Notes: a model not told the origin generated them from the sequence alone. DNA of 64,000 nt from Palaemon carinicauda (GCF_036898095.1 NC_090739.1:60514401-60578400); one strand, 5' to 3'. Positions 20,869 through 32,379 are shown, counted from the stretch's first letter. Numbers and translations: made by a program.

Positions 20869-22731
20869 TTACGTCTCTTCAGACGGAGGTGTCTTTTCCT
20901 GGGACACCTTTTCAACTTCTTCAATTTCTTCCGAAGGCGTAGTAGCAGGAGGAACTGGCTCTTTTTTGCGAGGCTGGAAGAACATTGTGATCGGAAGTTG
21001 TTGCCGCTGCTTCTTTTTTCGATCTAAGAGCATCTTGTAGGGAGTCATTATGTCATCAACCTTGTTGCAGAATTGCATCGACCGAACCATATCCTCGTCC
21101 CACTCTTGCAACATTTCTTTCACCTCCTTTATATGGTTGCAGACCTTGGCAAGCCGTTCTAGTGTTAAGCCCGATTCTTCGACATTTTCTTGGGTCTCTT
21201 CCTGGGTTTCACTCTCTTCTTCGCTTGCCGATTTCGTCAGGTCTTCGAGGTCTGCGTCAGTTAGGGGCTGGGAATGGCAGTCCAACAACTCGTCGACGTC
21301 TTCAGTCGTCATGTCGCCAAACCCGTCACCTCCAATTATGGCAGCCAACTGCACAGATTTGCGTACTGCAGAGTGTTGGATTTCAGCAGGTGTAAATCCC
21401 TCGTCGTCGTAAACAATCTCGGGCCACAACTTCTTCCAGCTCGCATTCACAGTTGCAGGTTTCATCTCTTGAAGTGCCTTCTGAATATTTTTCAGGCACG
21501 TGGCTATGGTGTACTGCCGCCAGTACGCCTTCAAGTTAAAATCTTCATCCTCATCATCTTGGGCAGCATCCACACACGCAACGAGGTCCGCCAAGGTATT
21601 CTTCGTGTAGAGGGCCTTGAACGCCCTGATAACCCCCTGGTCCATCGGTTGAATTAATGACGTGGTGTTGGGTGGCAGGAACTCAACCTGAACGCCCTCA
21701 CGCGACAGGTCAGTTGCGTGTCCACCAGCGTTATCCATAAGGAGAAGGATCTTGAATGGCAAGCCCTTCTCTACGAGATATTCATTGACTTGCGGGATGA
21801 AACACTGGTGGAACCAGTTGGAGCTCAGCATCTTCGTAATCCATGCTTTTGGATTATGCATCCAGTACACGGGAAGGAGATTCTTATTCTTATTTTTCAA
21901 AGCGCGAGGATTTTTCGACTTATAAATAAGCCCCGGCTTTAGCAAAAATCCAGCAGCATTGCCACACATCACGAGGGTAACGGGATCCTTGAATGCTTTA
22001 AAGCCAGAGGATTTGGCTTCCTCTTTGAACAGGAAAGTTCGCGACGGCATTCTCTTCCAAAACAAGCCGGTCTCATCCATATTAAAGACTTGTTCCGGCT
22101 TGTATCCACCTTCGGCGATAATATTCTTGAACGTCTGGTTCACGTAAGTTTCAGCAGCGGCAGTGTCAGCGGAAGCAGCCTCGCCATGCAGGGAAACGCT
22201 TTTCAGGGCGAAGCGTTTCTGAAACTTCGCGAACCATCCTTTGCTGGCGGAAAAACGTTGTTTCTGAGGCTGGGAATCAGTGGATGTCCCTGGTTGAGGA
22301 TCATCTGCATCATCTTCTTCAGCATGGTTGCCATCGTCGTCTTGAGGTTCCTTTGCAGCAAAATTCTGATACAAGCTCAAAGCCTTTGTTCGGATGGTGT
22401 TCGTATCCAAGGCTATGTTCTTCTTCCGGCAGTCGGCAATCCACACAGCTAAAGCACCTTCCATGCGTACGATCGTTTTATTACGCGTTGTAACGACTCT
22501 CTTCGCTGATCTGCTAAAGGTGATTGCAGCCGTCTTTCTAATGTTCGCCTCGTCCTTCTTGATATAGCGAACTGTAGATTCGTTGATTCCAAAATGGCGC
22601 GCTGCGGCCGCATAGCTTCTACCGTCTTTTAACATATCGAGAAGCGTAACCTTCTCAGCAATCGTCATCATCCTTCGGTGGCGTTTAGGCTCACTACCAG
22701 CCTTAGTAGAAGCAGAATGCTTTGGAGGCAT
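20869..22731 (-). CDS. Tigger/pogo-family transposase, intact (620 aa)
   Basis: One uninterrupted frame, start MPPKHSASTKAG. Domains: basic N-terminus; psq-type helix-turn-helix about residues 21-60 (TIAEKVTLLDMLKDG, GINESTVRYIKK); CENP-B-type HTH about 85-185 (MEGALAVWIADC ... ASKGWFAKFQKRF); DDE_1 catalytic core about 210-400 with D219 (FNMDETGLFW), D333 (LLLMDNAGGH) and D364 (SLIQPMDQGVIRAF), i.e. DD30D; then a long acidic C-terminus (EESETQEETQE) and a PITMFFQPRKKE tail like other Tiggers. It binds the element's inverted ends and cuts and pastes at TA. All three aspartates are present and the length is normal, so it could be active. Its near-copy in A3 (58778-60615) differs by a few percent but is broken. 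Confidence 0.95.
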   Translation of the reverse strand: MPPKHSASTKAGSEPKRHRRMMTIAEKVTLLDMLKDGRSYAAAARHFGINESTVRYIKKDEANIRKTAAITFSRSAKRVVTTRNKTIVRMEGALAVWIADCRKKNIALDTNTIRTKALSLYQNFAAKEPQDDDGNHAEEDDADDPQPGTSTDSQPQKQRFSASKGWFAKFQKRFALKSVSLHGEAASADTAAAETYVNQTFKNIIAEGGYKPEQVFNMDETGLFWKRMPSRTFLFKEEAKSSGFKAFKDPVTLVMCGNAAGFLLKPGLIYKSKNPRALKNKNKNLLPVYWMHNPKAWITKMLSSNWFHQCFIPQVNEYLVEKGLPFKILLLMDNAGGHATDLSREGVQVEFLPPNTTSLIQPMDQGVIRAFKALYTKNTLADLVACVDAAQDDEDEDFNLKAYWRQYTIATCLKNIQKALQEMKPATVNASWKKLWPEIVYDDEGFTPAEIQHSAVRKSVQLAAIIGGDGFGDMTTEDVDELLDCHSQPLTDADLEDLTKSASEEESETQEETQENVEESGLTLERLAKVCNHIKEVKEMLQEWDEDMVRSMQFCNKVDDIMTPYKMLLDRKKKQRQQLPITMFFQPRKKEPVPPATTPSEEIEEVEKVSQEKTPPSEET

Positions 22732-23020
22732 TGTACAGTAGGATTAAACTTCACAAACTTAAGAACGTCTACTCAGCGATACGCGGCAAGAGAAAGTGGA
22801 CGACCCGGGGCCGCGAGAACCTAGATGCTGCGGGTTGGAGATGAGGGCAAAACACCAATCACAGGCTAGATAACAAAACTTGAGTTCTGATTCGTTATCT
22901 ATCAGCGCTTGAACCAATCACTACCCGTCTTACAGTATATGATGCGTAGGTTACCAACTCAAAGTACAAGATACCCCGTGCATACCGTACGTACAGTATT
23001 AATAATGATAATAATAAATA

Positions 23021-24964
23021 CAGTGATGCCTCAGGATACGAAATTAATCCGTTCAGGATGCGGTTTCGTATCCTGATATTTTCGTATCCTGAGTCGCGTT
23101 TTACATGTAAATAGCCTAATCCGTTCCAAGCCTTATAAAAAGTCACCCTTTCTTTCATAAACACGCTAAACTGTAGTAATAAACATGCAATGCAGCCATT
23201 TCTATCATTCAATAATTAACACAACCGTTAAAAACAACCTAATCCATTCCAGAAACCACTATGAGATTATTCAATAATGTAGTTATAGCCAAGTTATCCC
23301 CCCCAAGCCCAAAGAAAACGGTCCGTTTTCTTTATTACTGTATAAAAGTTACGGTACTGTATGTACGTAAAGCATTTAGATCAGTGAAGGTGTATTGTTA
23401 CCTGTACGTACACCTAAATTAATGATTGATACCAGTACACTCTGAAAAAAGGTTACAGTTAATTAGTGTAACAAAAAAGTTGAAACTTACCTTTTGATTG
23501 AGACGATGTCCGATAGCGAAGTCGCGGCAGAGGAGGATGGCATAAGGCAGAAAACGTAACAAGTGACAGACTACGTACAGTAATTTACACACTTAACACA
23601 TTAACACTTAAACTTTACGAAATAAAAAAATGGAAGAAATAATTAACACTTAACATTACGTATGGAAAACTATAAAATGAAAGAAAAAATTACTTTAACA
23701 CTTAACGGTAACATATAACTTGAAATTGAATTTTTTTTTTTTTTTGCTTTTTTATAACTTTACGTTTTTCTTATTTTCTAAATCTCTTCTACTTCTTCAT
23801 CACTTTCTTTTTTCTGTTTCTTTTCTTTACTTTCACCTTCTAATTCTTCATCCCTTCCTCTTTTCTGTTTCTTTTCTTCACTTTCACCTTCGTCTTGGCC
23901 TACTAATACCGCTGGCCTCTTTAATAAGAAACTATCCATTGAAGCTTGTTTCTACCTACTTTTCAACACATTTCTAAAAGGCATTAGGCAAACGTAATAT
24001 AATACACTACGTAACAAGTGACAGACTACTACAGTAATTTACACACTTAACACATTAACACTTAAACTTTACGAAATAAAAAAATGGAAGAAATAATTAA
24101 CACTTAACATTACGTATGGAAAACTATAAAATGAAAGAAAAAATTACTTTAACACTTAACGGTAACATAAAACTTAAAATTGAATTTTTTTTTTTTTTTG
24201 CTTTTTTATAACTTTACGTTTTTCTTATTTTCTAAATCTCTTCTACTTCTTCATCACTTTCTTTTTTCTGTTTCTTTTCTTTACTTTCACCTTCTAATTC
24301 TTCATCCCTTCCTCTGTTCTGTTTCTTTTCTTCACTTTCACCTTCGTCTTGGCCTACTAATACCGCTGGCCTCTTTAATAAGAAACTATCCATTGAAGCT
24401 TGTTTCGGCCTACTTTTCAACACATTTCTAAAATGCGTTAGGCAAACGTAATATAATACACTACGTAACGTTATATACAGTCTATGTATAGTAAACACTA
24501 ATACAGTACAGTGCACAGTAACGAATGTTTATTAACGATAACACGTGGCGTACGAATGTACTGTATATTAACACTAAGTCAAACAAGCGAAAGCACACAA
24601 TGTCTGTTAACGATACCGCGGTCGGAACGAAAAGAGAGAGAGAGAGAGAGAGAGAGATGAACGCCAGTGCGTAGGCAAGCTGGGATAGTTTCCGACCAAT
24701 AGGAAAGCAGGATCTTATGGCGTCAGCTAGCGTCTGAGTAGAGAGATAACCAATGGGTGAGCGGGAGGCTGTAAGTGAGTCTACCCAAGTTCAAAGTCAG
24801 GCGGCGCGCGCTTTTTAAAATTACTCTCGGCGAAGAGTTGGGATCTCGTAAGGTTTTCGTATCCTGAAATTTTATCCGTATCCTGGGGCATAAAAATCTT
24901 CGAATCACTTTTCGCATCCTGAATTTTTCGTAAGCAGAAACTTTCGTATCCAGAGGTATCACTG
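23021..24964 (-). mobile_element. B2: deleted family-B element nested in A2
   Basis: Same termini as B1 (CAGTGATGCCTCAGGATACG; opposite end CAGTGATACCTCTGGATACG) with TA duplication at 23019-23020 and 24965-24966. 1944 bp. Compared with B1 it has lost most of the transposase (B1 coordinates about 9730-11368), joined at a short ACGT microhomology, and then tandemly duplicated 455 bp that include the acidic transposase tail. It cannot encode an enzyme, so any movement would need B1-type transposase in trans. Confidence 0.9.
23556..24465 (-). repeat. 455-bp tandem duplication inside B2 (transposase tail twice)
   Basis: The word GTAACAAGTGACAGACTAC starts at 23556 and 24011. Each unit carries the antisense acidic C-terminus of the family-B transposase (KKQKKESDEEVEEI-type ending), open for about 60-95 codons but with no catalytic domain. 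The units are nearly identical, so the duplication is young. Confidence 0.88.
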
Positions 24965-24968
24965 TAAT

Positions 24969-25125
24969 GATAATAATACAGTACAGTACTGGAATAATAA
25001 TAATAATAATGATAATAATAATAACAATCATAATTTTATTAACAACAACAACAATAATAATAATAATAACAATAATAATAATAGCTTTACGTATGCTATT
25101 TTATTCTTTTGTAGGATGTGTGTGT

Positions 25126-25192
<67 letters not shown>

Positions 25193-25562
25193 TTATTCGA
25201 AATGTGATTTTTGCAACAAAGAATATTATTGGATGCAGTACTACGTACATATACATACAAAAGATTCATGGAAAAGAAGCACATCCATTACATTTGTAGT
25301 ACAGTAGTAGCCATCAGCAGCCTTACACCATTCTAATATTGTATGACCATCTGATTTGCGTTTCATGTTCGATTTAATTTTACTACGTACTGTATACAGT
25401 ACTGAATTATCGTATGATAATAATACAGTAATAATAATAATAATAATGATAATAATAATAACAATAATAATTTTATTAACAACAACAACAATAATAATAA
25501 TAATAACAATAATAATACACGTAATAGCTTTACGTATGCTATTTTATTCTTTTGTAGGATGT

Positions 25563-25609
<47 letters not shown>

Positions 25610-25845
25610 TCTCTCGTACGCTTATTCGAAATGTTTTTTTTTGCAACAAAGAATATTATTGGATGCAGTACTACGTACGTATACATACAAAAGAATCATG
25701 GAAAAGATGCACATCCATTACATTTGTAGTATAGTAGCCATCAGCAGCCTTACACCATTCTAATATGGTATGACTGCATCTGATTTGCGTTTCATGTTCG
25801 ATTTAATTTTACTACGTACTGTATACAGTACTGTATTATCGTATG
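24969..25845. repeat. ~445-bp tandem duplication with ATA/ATT and CT tracts in A2
   Basis: Two units (about 24969-25415 and 25416-25845) share GATAATAATAC, ATAGCTTTACGTATGC (25081 and 25524), a CT microsatellite (about 25129-25186 and 25567-25614) and a TTGCAACAAAGAATATTATT block. A1 and A3 have a single copy of this part, so the duplication is specific to A2. Confidence 0.88.
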
Positions 25846-26117
25846 ATCACATTCTCTTTTCGTGTTTTATTTCTTTCTGTGCTGAATTATATATCATATG
25901 TAATGCAATGAACAATCAGTAAGAGCAGATATTACTAATTACAGTATTAATGGAATTACAGGTAACAAAATATCGTATTTGGGGGTCTTCAGATTTCGCG
26001 GTATTTTCGAATTTTCCGGAAAATCCGCGATATGTATATATATATGGGTTATGGAAAAAACCCGCGAAGTGGTGAATCCCCGATGGTCGAACCGCGAAGT
26101 AGCGAGGGTTCACTGTA

Positions 26118-26260
26118 GTACAGTTTAACTGTGCTGTAATTGATTGCTGTGCATCCAATACACAGGCAGTAAATGCAATACGTAATGCTGAAGTGCATGG
26201 GGCCTAGCTGACTCATAAATAAAGCAGGGTTTAATTAGATGCCTGGTGGCATTTTCGCAC
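26118..26260 (-). pseudogene. Tigger transposase scrap
   Basis: The minus strand keeps a short similarity to the block before the second catalytic aspartate (a ...LPVYWMH-like stretch read antisense at about 26140-26190, and a HLIKP-FIY-like stretch near 26230). It matches the corresponding part of the decayed transposase at 63380-63490. Stops in all frames. The first 50 bp are also the tail of the split 278-bp tandem unit. Confidence 0.55.
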
Positions 26261-26382
26261 ATTTATTAGAATAACCGCACAATATACTTTAGTGAAGAAA
26301 GCAAGAGAGTATACGGAAACCAACTTAATCTCAGCCTGTACAATTACTTGAGCACAATAGACCACAAACAAAGTAGACCCTT

Positions 26383-29300
26383 AGAAAATCCTCCAAAAAC
26401 AAAAAGAGGAAATTTGGCTGAAAAATTGGATAATACAGAAAAAATTAAAACTACAACAACAGTAAATCATGGAAACTAGCAAAGCCACAGAGGAAGAGAA
26501 AAAAAAATATTTCCTCAGAGTGGCACATTTCATGGGTTAGTCAGAAACAAAATAGGAAACTTCAGGGCAATGATAAATAGTGAGGAACTAGATGTCATAG
26601 GCATTACCGAGACCTGGATTCAGGAAAAAAACAAAGGATTTTATTGAAGAATATGAAATCCCACATTTCAAACTTTTCAAGAAGGATTGCCTCAACAAAA
26701 AAAAGGTGGAGGAAGAATGCTATATGTTAAAAATCACTTAAACCCCATAGAAATCAAGTTATGAATTGAATGTGAAGTGACAGGTGCAAATATTAACAAC
26801 ATAGGGAAAATATGTCCATACTTGTAATATACAAACCATCACATCAAACACATGAACAGGATAAAGAGCTGTATAGACAACTTGGACGAGAAGTTAACAA
26901 TAAGTTAGCTGTCCTAATGGGAGACTTGAATGCAGCGGTAAACTGGGACACTATGAATTCTACATTAAACACAGAGGGATATAGACTGCTAGAATTTGTC
27001 ATCAATGAATTCTTCCATTAGTGGGTTGATAAACCAACCAGGGGAAACAATGTAGTAGATATTTCGCTAACAACAAAAGAAAATTTAGTATCCAGTGTTT
27101 CAGTAGGCAAAAATATTGGCAGAAGTGACCACAAAATAGTTAGGTTTCAGGTAAAGATTCGTCTTCTAAAAGAAGGAAAAATTATAAAAAAAGTTAAGAC
27201 TACAGACGTAATAACTAGATAAAACTGAAGGAATACACCAAGAATTTAGAATTCGACAAAACAGGGATCATAGATACACAATGGGACTTCTTTGTAGAAA
27301 TATATAAAGAAAAAATGGCCAAATGTAAATCGCATAGAAATCTTTTACCAAAGGGAACTCCACAACCTAAGTGGTTAAACTGAGAAATAGCTAATGCAAT
27401 AAGAAGTAGAGACAGAAAATATAGATCAGTGGTTCCAAAGCCTTCATTTCATGAAATTTTTTATCACAAGAAGTTAAGCCGAAAAGTAAATAAACTACTG
27501 TAGTTAGAAAGGCCAAGATCAATGAAGAGAAAAGTGGCTTCAGCTAGTAAAGAAAACCCTAAATAATTTTTTGCATATGTAAACAGTAGAAAACTTATCA
27601 AAACAACATTAGCCCATTAAGAGACTTGGAGGATAATCTTATAACAAATAATTTGGAAAAAGCTGAACTGATGAATGCATATTTCACAACTGTATTCACT
27701 AGGGAAGAATCAACAACCCTTCTTGAACCAGCTGTCAAATATGAAGGGTCACAACCATTAAATAGAATCAGTTTGACAATGGATAATGTCAAAGAGAAAA
27801 TGAAAGAACTCAGTAAGTCTAGGGCACCAGGTCCAGATGATATTCATCCAAGAGAGATAACAGAACTAGAAGAGATAGCCCTACACTTACAAAATGTTCT
27901 GAAAGACATTTAACGAAAGAAAGGCACCACAAGAATGGAAACTAGAATATGTTTGTACAATGTACAAAAAGGGAGCAAAAGAAGAACTTGACAACTACAG
28001 ACCAGTATGTCTAACTTCAGTGCCTTGCAAAATTTATTAATCAATTATAGTAGATTCAATAGTAGAACATATAGAGAAAAACAATCTTTTGATAGACAGC
28101 CAACATGGTTTTAGACAAGAGAGATCGTGTGTAACAAATCTTTTGGAATTTTTCCAAAATAATTTTACTATTTATGACAAAAGTAGGGCAATTGACAAAT
28201 TATACCTAGATTTTCAAAAGTCTTTTGACAAAGTTCCTCATAAAAGATTAATGGTCAAAATTAGAGCCCTAGGCATCATTGACGAGCCAGCTGAATTGAT
28301 TTAAGATTGGCTAATAAACAGAAAAAAGAGAGTTGTAATCATTGGAGAAGCTTAGAGTGGGCAACTGTTACAAGCGGAGTACCTCAAGGATCCGTCCTTG
28401 CCCCATTGCTATTTCTGATCTTCATTAACAACATAGATTTAGGATTATCTAGTAGAACAACCAAATTTGCCGACTATACTAAATTAGGCATAAATGCTGC
28501 AAACTCAGAAAGCTTAGAAGCCTCAAGAGAGGAGATAATAAAGCTAGGAGAATAGTAAAAAAATGGCAAAGGCCTTTTAACTGTAGGAAATGTATAGTCA
28601 TGCAGATAAGTTATAGTATCCCACAGTCAGATTACTCTCTGCGGGGTTATGAAATAGAAAGTATGGAACAGTTCGAAGATCTCGGTATTATTATGAGAGA
28701 GGATTTAAAGCTCACCAAAAAGAATATGAAAGCTGAAAAGAAAGCACAGAAACTAATAGGCTACATAAAGAGACAATTCAAATACAGAAACAAAGACACT
28801 TTACTACAGCTGTACACATCACTATAGTCTATTTTTTTATGGCAGTGCATATTTGCACCGACTCACAAGGGGTGCCCTTTTAGCTCGGAAAGGTTCCTGA
28901 TACCTGATTGTTTTCCCGCCAGGCCGCTGCAGGCTGTTCTTTTACCTCCCCATAAGTTTTCACAAATATAGGGTTTTATTAATTCCAAGTTTTTGGTAAA
29001 TTCTGGTATTCAAAGAAAGTTTATAATAACATGTTTACCTTATCCTGAGTGTAATTTACCTCAATTTGTGTTAAAATATGTGAAAAATTACAAAATTATA
29101 AAGCGTGCACTCGAAAACAAGCTGCTGTCGTTGACTTCGGCGGATTGGGTTATTAAATTTAGACTTACCATGACGATACTTTATAATATATTTATTCTTT
29201 CATATTGTTTATTGACAAAACATATATGTGATGAAGAAATATAGGTTAGTAAATGAGTTTTGATTCACATTATTTGGTAATTATTTGAGAACAATGAAGG

Positions 29301-29934
29301 TGTTCGGACAAAAATACTTCCGACCAATCAGGTATCAGGAACCTTTCCGAGCTAAAAGGGCACCCCCTGTGAGTCAGTGCAAATATGCACCGCTATAAAA
29401 AATAGACTATAGTAAGACCCAATTAGAATATAGTCCAATTCTGGGCTCTAGATATTCAGAAGGATATAAATAGACAGGAAGCAGTACAAGATAGGGTCAC
29501 TAAACTAGTTTCAACGCTAAGGCAATTTGAATATAGACGAAGGATGGAACGTTTGAACTTATTTGATCTACAAACTCGACGACTAAGGGGACAGTTAATA
29601 GAGGCATTCAAAATTCTTAAAGGAATAACAAATGTTGATTGCAAAAATTTATTCACGCTTAGCACAGATTATTCCAGAGGTAATGGATGTAAACTGGAAT
29701 ATAAAAGGTAAAACACCACTCAATGTGACAGTTTATTTACATACAAAATAGCAAATACTTAGAAAAGATTTCCAGGGAATGTAGTAAACAGGAACATGGT
29801 AAATGAGTTCCAGAATAAGTTAGACAAGATCATAAGAACACACTAAATGCTTAAACTAAATCGCACTACCAAAGAGCATATGAAGTCTCTGTGGATAGAC
29901 TAAAAAGTCTTTGAGATAACCAAAATCCTTGTAA

Positions 29935-29937
<3 letters not shown>
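26383..29937 (+). mobile_element. CR1-like LINE copy 1, decayed, split by a MITE
   Basis: Starts with the same word as copy 2 (AAAATCCTCC) and ends in a CR1-like 3' region followed by a CT microsatellite. Pieces in order: apurinic-type endonuclease (LAVLMGDLNAAVNWD, 26812-27021); RT leader (SRAPGPDDIHP, 27626-27913); RT core (QHGFRQERSCVTNLLEF and LDFQKSFDKVPH, 28089-28304); VTSGVPQGSVLAPLLFL and FADYTKLG (28307-28555), where the usual FADD is FADY; C-terminal segment (28600-28827), continuing beyond the MITE as LQTRRLRGQLIEAFKILKG (about 29500-29640). Many stops and frameshifts. The C-terminal motif is typical of the CR1/Jockey group. Confidence 0.88.
28825..29409. mobile_element. 585-bp MITE with long inverted ends, inserted at TA
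   Basis: Ends TAGTCTATTTTTT on both strands, with inverted similarity extending about 85 bp (words GTGCATATTTGCACCG, GGGTGCCCTTTTAGCTC and GGTTCCTGATACCTGATTG recur inverted near the right end). TA duplication at 28823-28824 and 29410-29411. Removing it restores the LINE codons T-S-L-V-R-P. The interior is AT-rich. One 83-codon open frame (28993-29244) has no recognisable domain. Probably a Tc1/mariner-group MITE. Confidence 0.9.

Positions 29938-30027
<90 letters not shown>
29938..30027. repeat. (CT)n tract at LINE 3' end
   Basis: 90 bp of pure CT directly after CR1-like copy 1. CR1-group LINEs often end in short simple repeats, so this tract may have been seeded by the LINE tail and expanded. 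Confidence 0.95.
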
Positions 30028-30029
<2 letters not shown>

Positions 30030-30137
30030 GAAATTGTCTTTTCTCTCTTTCTCTGTGGCTTTGCTAGTTTCCCTGATTTACCAGTGTTTTAGTTTTACCT
30101 TTATCTGCATTATCCAAGTTTCTTTGCCAAATTTCCC
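30028..30137 (-). repeat. Inverted 5' fragment of the CR1-like LINE
   Basis: Read on the minus strand this 110-bp piece matches the 5' part of copies 1 and 2 (words AAATTTGGCAAAG, TTGGATAATGCAG, AATCAGGGAAACTAG and AGCAAAGCCACAG). It lies head-to-head with the 5' end of copy 2, making an inverted repeat with arms of about 85 bp (30050-30133 against about 30170-30265). Confidence 0.82.
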
Positions 30138-30142
30138 CAAAT

Positions 30143-32379
30143 TGAAAATCCTCCAACAACAATTAAAGTGAATTTGGCAGAATACTTGGATAATTCAGAT
30201 AAAAGTAAAACTAAAACACCAGGAAATCAGGGAATCTATCAAAGCCTCAGATGAAGAGAAAAATGATAGAAAATTTCCTCGGAGTGGCACAATTCATTGC
30301 ACAGTCAGAAACAAAATAGAAAACTTTAGGGCAATGATAGCTAGTGAGGAACTAGATGTCATAATCATTAGCGAGACCTAGATTCAAGAAAAAAAACAAA
30401 AAACAATGGATTTTATTGGAGAATACAAAATCCAAGGTTTCAAACTTTTCAAGAAGGATCCCCTTACCTATACAGGTGGAGGGGGATGCTCTATGTTAAA
30501 AATCCCTTAAATCCCATAGAAATTGAATTAGAAACTGAATGTGAAGTGACAGGTGCAAATATTAACACCATAGGAAAAAACATATCCATACTAGTAATGT
30601 ACAGACCGCGACATCAAACAGAAGAACAGGAAGAAGAGCTGTATAGACAACTTGGTCAAGAAGTTAATAAGTTAGCTGTCCTAATGGGTGACTTCAATGC
30701 AGCAGTTAACTGGGATTCTGTGAATTCTGCATCAAACACAGAGGGACATATGCTAATAGAATTTGTCAAAAATGAATTCCTCTTATCACGGGGTCGATAA
30801 ACCTACCAGGGGAAACAACATACTAGATATTGTGCTAACAACAAAAGCAAATTTAGTATCCACTGTTTCATTAGGCGAAAATATTGGCAAAAATGACCAC
30901 AGAATAGTTAGGTTTCAGGTAAAGAAAAATGATTAAAAAAAGCTAGACTATAGACATATTAACTGGATAAAACTGAAGGAATACAACAAGAATTTAGAAT
31001 ACGATGAAATGGGGAACATTGATACACAATGGGACTCCTTTGTAGAAATTTATAAAGAAAAAAGGGCTAAATTTATACCGCATAGAAAAATTTTACTAAA
31101 TGGAACTCTAGAACCTAAGTGGTTCAACAGAGAAATAGCCAAGGCAATAAGAAGTAAAGACAGGAAACATTAATCAATGGGTCCACAGCCTTCAATTTAT
31201 AAAATTTCCGAGCACAAAATGTTAAGTCGAAAAATAGATGTACTAGTTAGAAAGGCCAAGATCAATGAAGAGAAAAGAGTGGCTTCAGCTAGTAAAGAAA
31301 ACCCAAAATAATTTGTTCCATATGTAAACAGTTGATAACCAATCAAAAAACATTAGTCCATTTAGAGACTTGGTGGGTAATCTTACAACAAATAATTTGG
31401 AAAAAGCTGAACTGATAAATGCATATTTCACAACTGAATTCACTAGGGAAGAATCAACAACCGTTACCAAACCGTTAGTTATCAAATATGAAGGGTCACA
31501 ACCATTAAATATAATCACTTTAAAATTGATGATGTCAAAAATAAAATAAAAGGACTCGGTTAGACTAAGGCATCGGGTTCAGATGATATTCATCCAAGAG
31601 AGATTATAGAAATAGTAGAGATAACCCCACACTTACAGAATGTTCCAAAAGGTAGCCAACGAAAGAAAGGCACCACAAGGCTGGAAAATAGGCATTGTTC
31701 TTGCAATTCACAAGAAGGGAGCAAAAGAAAAACCTGGCAACTACAGACCAGTGTGTGTAACTTCGGCACCTTGCAAAATTTTTTAATTATAGTAGATTCA
31801 ATAGTATAACATATAGAGAAAAACAATCTTTTGATAGACAGGCAACATGGTTTTAGACAAGAGAGTTAATTTGTGACAAATCTTTTGGAATTTTTCCACA
31901 ACTAGTTTAGTATTCATAAAAAAAACTGGGCATTAGACATCATATACATAGACTTTCAGAAGGCTTTTGACAAAGTATTTCATTAAAATTTAATGGTCAA
32001 AATTAGAGCAATAGGCATTATTGACAAGTCGGCTGAATGGTTTGAAGATTGGCTAATAAACAGAAAAAAGAGAGTTGTAATTAATGGAGAAGCTTCAGAG
32101 TGGGCATCTGTTACAAGCGGAGTACCTCAAGGATTCGTCCTTGCTCCATTGCTATTTGATCTACATTATTGACATAGATTTAGGATTAATTAGTATACTG
32201 AATAGCCAGATTTGCTGACGGTACTAAATTAGGCATAAATGGCGTGAACTCAGAAGATGTATAAGCCTTAAGAGAGGATCTAATGGAGCTAGGAGAATGG
32301 TCTAGAAAATGCCAAATGCCTTTCAACTGTGGGAAATGTAAAGTCATGCACATACGTCATAGTAAGCCACAGTCAGATT
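30143..32379 (+). mobile_element. CR1-like LINE copy 2, decayed and 3'-truncated
   Basis: Parallel to copy 1. The best open piece, 30486-30800, is the endonuclease (MLYVKNPLNPIEIEL, KLAVLMGDFNAAVNWDS). Later sections repeat the RT leader, the PQGFVLAPLL region and FADGTKLG (FADD mutated to FADG) near 32210, then stop at 32379 within the C-terminal region, where unrelated DNA starts after a TA. Frameshifts and stops throughout. Same orientation as copy 1, 200 bp from its tail, so it is either a tandem duplication or two independent insertions. Confidence 0.85.

Larger units (their letters stand above)
19677..26115 (-). mobile_element. A2: family-A Tigger-like element with intact transposase
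   Basis: 6439 bp bounded by CAGTGAACCCTCG inverted ends and TA target duplication (19675-19676 and 26116-26117). Oriented opposite to A1 and A3. Contains the intact transposase at 20869-22731, the family GA/CT tract at 20359-20580, the nested B2 element (23021-24964) upstream of the transposase start, and a roughly 445-bp internal tandem duplication (24969-25845). Without B2 it is about 4.5 kb. Both ends and the enzyme are present; B2 lies 290 bp upstream of the start codon and may disturb transcription. Confidence 0.92.

Noticed and set aside
28993..29244. 83-codon frame inside the MITE
   Set aside because: No recognisable domain, AT-rich, no transposase motifs; likely chance.
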